NCBI GenBank assembly: GCA_017613815.1
Contig: JAGADB010000007.1
Span: 1 to 7,919, forward strand
DNA: 7,919 nt
Direction of reading: 5' to 3'
Origin: Clostridia bacterium
GTDB lineage: Bacteria > Bacillota > Clostridia > Oscillospirales > CAG-382
In this document: in pieces, positions 5,966 to 7,919 of the stretch
Position numbering within the stretch: position 1 is the first letter of the stretch
How the letters are laid out: every line of letters begins with the position of its first letter
Translations under genes and position numbers: made by a program
The notes under the pieces: generated by a model
What the model was told of the DNA's origin: nothing
What the model saw: the letters and a program-made list of their open reading frames with translations, nothing else
The model's database searches: none

Positions 5966-7919
5966 ATGAATAACGAAAACAACATTCCCGAAAACGTAAA
6001 AAACGCGGAAAATACTGCGCAGAATGCGGTTTCAAACGAAGTTCCGAAGCCGAAAAAAGGCAGGAAAAAGAAGAAAAAGATAGGAAAAATAATAATTATC
6101 GTTCTTCTTGTGATAGCTGCCGCCGTTTTTGCGCTTTTCAAATTCGGAATTATCGGAAACACCGGTAAACTGTCGACGTCGGACGTCTATTCCGTATACA
6201 TAGTGTCAAGACGGGACATTCAGCAGATTCTCACCGGAACGGGAACGCTTCAGCCGCAGGATTCCTATAACGTAACGGCGCTCTCCTCGGGAGAAATCAT
6301 CGAGGACTTTTTTGAAGAGGGCGACGAGGTTACGGAAGACCAGCTGCTTTTCAAAATCGACTCGTCGAATCTCGAGTCCTCGCTGAAACGCGCGCAGAAT
6401 ACCTATAAAAACGCGCTGCAGTCGCTGAACGACCTATACGAAGAAAAATCAAAGCTGAATATAGTATCCGACTATTCCGGAAGAATATACGGCATGGACG
6501 CGGAAACGGGCGACGAAATAATGACGGGCTCCGCTTTCGCAACGGTGCTCGACAGGGACAGAATGCTTATTGACGTGCCGTTTATGCAGGACGACGCTCT
6601 TAATATATCAAAGGGAGATTCCGCCGTGCTCTACGTCGCGGACACCTTCGAGGAGATTTACGGAACTGTCGAAAAGGTGAGCGCGGGCTATGAAGTCAAT
6701 TCAAACGGCGTAAAGACTACCGACGTTACTATTATCGTAAACAACCCCGGCGCCATCACCGAAAGCACGTCCGCTACCGCGGAAATAGGCGAATATACCT
6801 GCACGCAGAGCGGAAAATTCAGATATAACGTAAATAAGACGGTAAAAGCCGAAACCTCCGGCAAGGTCGCAAAGATACTTAAAAATAACGGAGACTACGT
6901 AAACGAAGGCGACGTTATAGCGGTGCTTGAAAGCGACAGCCTCAATAAAAACATAGAAAAGGCGCAGAACACGCTTGAAGAAGCGAAAGACTCGCTTTCC
7001 GACGCGAAAGATGCGTTTGAAAACTACGAGATAAAGGCGCCGATTTCGGGAACGGTCATAAAGAAAAATTATAAAAAAGGCGAGAAAATCGGCGGCTCCG
7101 GAAGCTCCTCCGGCGGCAACGTCGTTGCGGTAATATACGATTTGTCGGCGCTGAAATTCACGATGAGCATCGACGAGCTCGATATCGACTCCATAAAGCT
7201 CGGTCAGGAAGTAAATATCACCTCCGACGCAAAATCCTCAAATACCTACGTCGGCTATATCACGCAGATAAGCGTAGAGGGCACGACACAGAACGGAACG
7301 ACGGTTTACCCCGTAACCGTAACGCTTGAAAATTACGGCTCCGACGAGGAGGGCAACAAATTAAGACCGGGTATGAATATAGACGCCGAAATAGTGCTTG
7401 AAAAATCCGAAAACATCCTCGCGGTTCCCGTATCCTGCGTCGGCAGGGGCAACAAGGTCAAGGTCGTGTCCGCGGAATATCTCAGCACGGACGAAAATTC
7501 TTCCGACAGAACAAAGGGAAACAGACCTTCGTTTGACAGCGAAAATATGCCTTCGTTCGACAGCGAGAATATGCCGTCGTTTGACAGCGAAAACATGCCC
7601 GACTTCAGCAACGGCAACATGCCTTCGTTTGACGGTGAAAATATGCCGTCGTTCGACAGCGAAAATATGCCCGACTTCGGCAGTATGCCGGGAAGGCAGA
7701 GCGGAAGCAGTGCTACGGGCATTTACACCACCGTACCGAACACCGCGGAATATACCGAAGTTACGGTTGAAACGGGAATAAGCGACAACGACTATATAGA
7801 AATCGTAAGCGGTCTTAACGAAGGCGACGCGGTTATCGTCGGCAGCACGTCCGACAACAGCTTCAATATGTCGTTCTACGGAATGCCTGCGGGTGCGGGC
7901 GCAATGGGCGGCGGAGCAC
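5966..7919 (+). CDS. HlyD/MacA-type membrane-anchored efflux adaptor with duplicated core and repeat insertion (3' end cut off)
   Basis: 651 codons are in the window and the frame is still open at the edge. Order: a polar N-terminus, a Lys-rich stretch (33-38), one transmembrane helix (about 42-58), then an extracellular region. Two similar modules follow. Module 1 (about 73-272) has a lipoyl half (102-131, SSGEIIEDFFEEGDEV), a short helical segment (133-165), a second lipoyl half (166-196) and a beta-barrel-like part. Module 2 (about 292-487) repeats this: TSGKVAKILKNNGDYVNEGD, a helix (326-355), APISGTVIKK, then a beta barrel ending LRPGMNIDAEIVL (465-477). The end (488-632) resembles the membrane-proximal domain (GLNEGDAVIVGS), interrupted by 8-residue repeats (521-574). 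Such adaptors link ABC (MacB/YknYZ) or RND transporters to substrate export; the short helices suit a single-membrane cell. AAGGAG 7 bases upstream supports this ATG. Substrate and partner are not visible. Confidence 0.88.
   Translation, partial: MNNENNIPENVKNAENTAQNAVSNEVPKPKKGRKKKKKIGKIIIIVLLVIAAAVFALFKFGIIGNTGKLSTSDVYSVYIVSRRDIQQILTGTGTLQPQDSYNVTALSSGEIIEDFFEEGDEVTEDQLLFKIDSSNLESSLKRAQNTYKNALQSLNDLYEEKSKLNIVSDYSGRIYGMDAETGDEIMTGSAFATVLDRDRMLIDVPFMQDDALNISKGDSAVLYVADTFEEIYGTVEKVSAGYEVNSNGVKTTDVTIIVNNPGAITESTSATAEIGEYTCTQSGKFRYNVNKTVKAETSGKVAKILKNNGDYVNEGDVIAVLESDSLNKNIEKAQNTLEEAKDSLSDAKDAFENYEIKAPISGTVIKKNYKKGEKIGGSGSSSGGNVVAVIYDLSALKFTMSIDELDIDSIKLGQEVNITSDAKSSNTYVGYITQISVEGTTQNGTTVYPVTVTLENYGSDEEGNKLRPGMNIDAEIVLEKSENILAVPVSCVGRGNKVKVVSAEYLSTDENSSDRTKGNRPSFDSENMPSFDSENMPSFDSENMPDFSNGNMPSFDGENMPSFDSENMPDFGSMPGRQSGSSATGIYTTVPNTAEYTEVTVETGISDNDYIEIVSGLNEGDAVIVGSTSDNSFNMSFYGMPAGAGAMGGGA
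7526..7687 (+). repeat. Tandem 24-base coding repeat (consensus peptide PSFDSENM), six full copies plus a partial one
   Basis: Inside the adaptor gene, residues 521-568 are six 8-residue units: PSFDSENM, PSFDSENM, PSFDSENM, PDFSNGNM, PSFDGENM and PSFDSENM, followed by a partial PDFGSM. The copies differ at synonymous positions (CCT/CCG/CCC, TTT/TTC, GAA/GAG, AAT/AAC), so they are not a fresh slippage product. Units 2-4 and 5-7 share the same proline-codon order (CCT, CCG, CCC) and the PDF variant as the third unit, which points to a 72-base duplication of a three-unit block. The segment is acidic, Met- and Phe-containing and probably disordered. Confidence 0.93.

Noticed and set aside
5947..5973. 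Eight-codon plus-strand frame (MSKEPENE) overlapping the adaptor start
   Set aside because: No ribosome site precedes it, and the AAGGAG site inside it is well placed for the adaptor ATG at 5966; a chance frame is the simpler reading.
5832..6162. Two overlapping minus-strand open frames across the divergent region and the start of the adaptor gene
   Set aside because: They are Phe/Ile-rich antisense products of the Lys-rich and transmembrane-coding stretch and of AT-rich intergenic DNA, cross the promoter of the Mrp-type gene, and resemble no family.
7333..7722. Minus-strand open frame with a serine/asparagine-rich repeat opposite the adaptor gene
   Set aside because: Its repeat is simply the antisense reading of the 24-base coding repeat; codon pattern and domain evidence support the plus-strand frame, and no ribosome site was noted for it.
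7398..7781. Plus-strand frame-shifted open frame rich in Arg, Thr and Cys
   Set aside because: It overlaps the adaptor gene in another frame and its repetitive look again comes from the same 24-base repeat; no family resemblance.

Overview
The window looks like chromosomal DNA of a low-to-mid GC Gram-positive bacterium, most likely an uncultured member of the Clostridia (Bacillota). The reasons are a compact his operon headed by a YerC/YecD-type TrpR-family gene, a HisZ plus short-form HisG arrangement, strong GGAGG-type Shine-Dalgarno sequences, consensus sigma-A promoters and a MacA/YknX-like membrane-anchored adaptor. Genus or family cannot be read from this sequence alone. No mobile element, CRISPR array, rRNA or tRNA was seen. 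Every stretch longer than 300 bases is coding.

Bases 1-4823 (minus strand) are the first part of a histidine biosynthesis operon. It is transcribed right to left: a TrpR-family regulator (YerC/YecD type, here read as the probable operon repressor), a HisZ-HisG fusion, hisD, hisC, hisB, and the first 17 codons of hisH at the window edge. The first four junctions all overlap by 4 bases (ATGA), and hisH starts 2 bases after the hisB stop, so the genes are tightly coupled. The promoter lies at about 4854-4882. An inverted repeat, TCACA-N6-TGTGA, fills almost the whole spacer between -35 and -10, and the leader is only about 25 bases. This fits repression by the first gene of the operon and leaves no room for a T-box or peptide attenuator.

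Bases 4912-5835 (minus strand) hold a separate transcription unit. It contains an Mrp/Nbp35-family P-loop ATPase (Fe-S cluster carrier) with a Cys-rich N-terminal tail, a perfect-consensus sigma-A promoter upstream and a strong hairpin terminator directly after its stop codon. The terminator separates it from the his promoter.

Bases 5966-7919 (plus strand, divergent) hold a single-span membrane-anchored HlyD/MacA-type efflux adaptor that runs off the window. It is unusual in two ways. It carries two consecutive lipoyl/hairpin/beta-barrel modules, and it has an insertion of six and a half 8-residue repeats (consensus PSFDSENM) near the C-terminal domain. A MacB-like ABC transporter would be expected downstream, but that is outside the window.

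The most interesting items are the HisZ-HisG fusion, the operator embedded in the his promoter, the duplicated adaptor core and the Met/Asp/Phe repeat. None of them amounts to a demonstrably new defence or mobile system.
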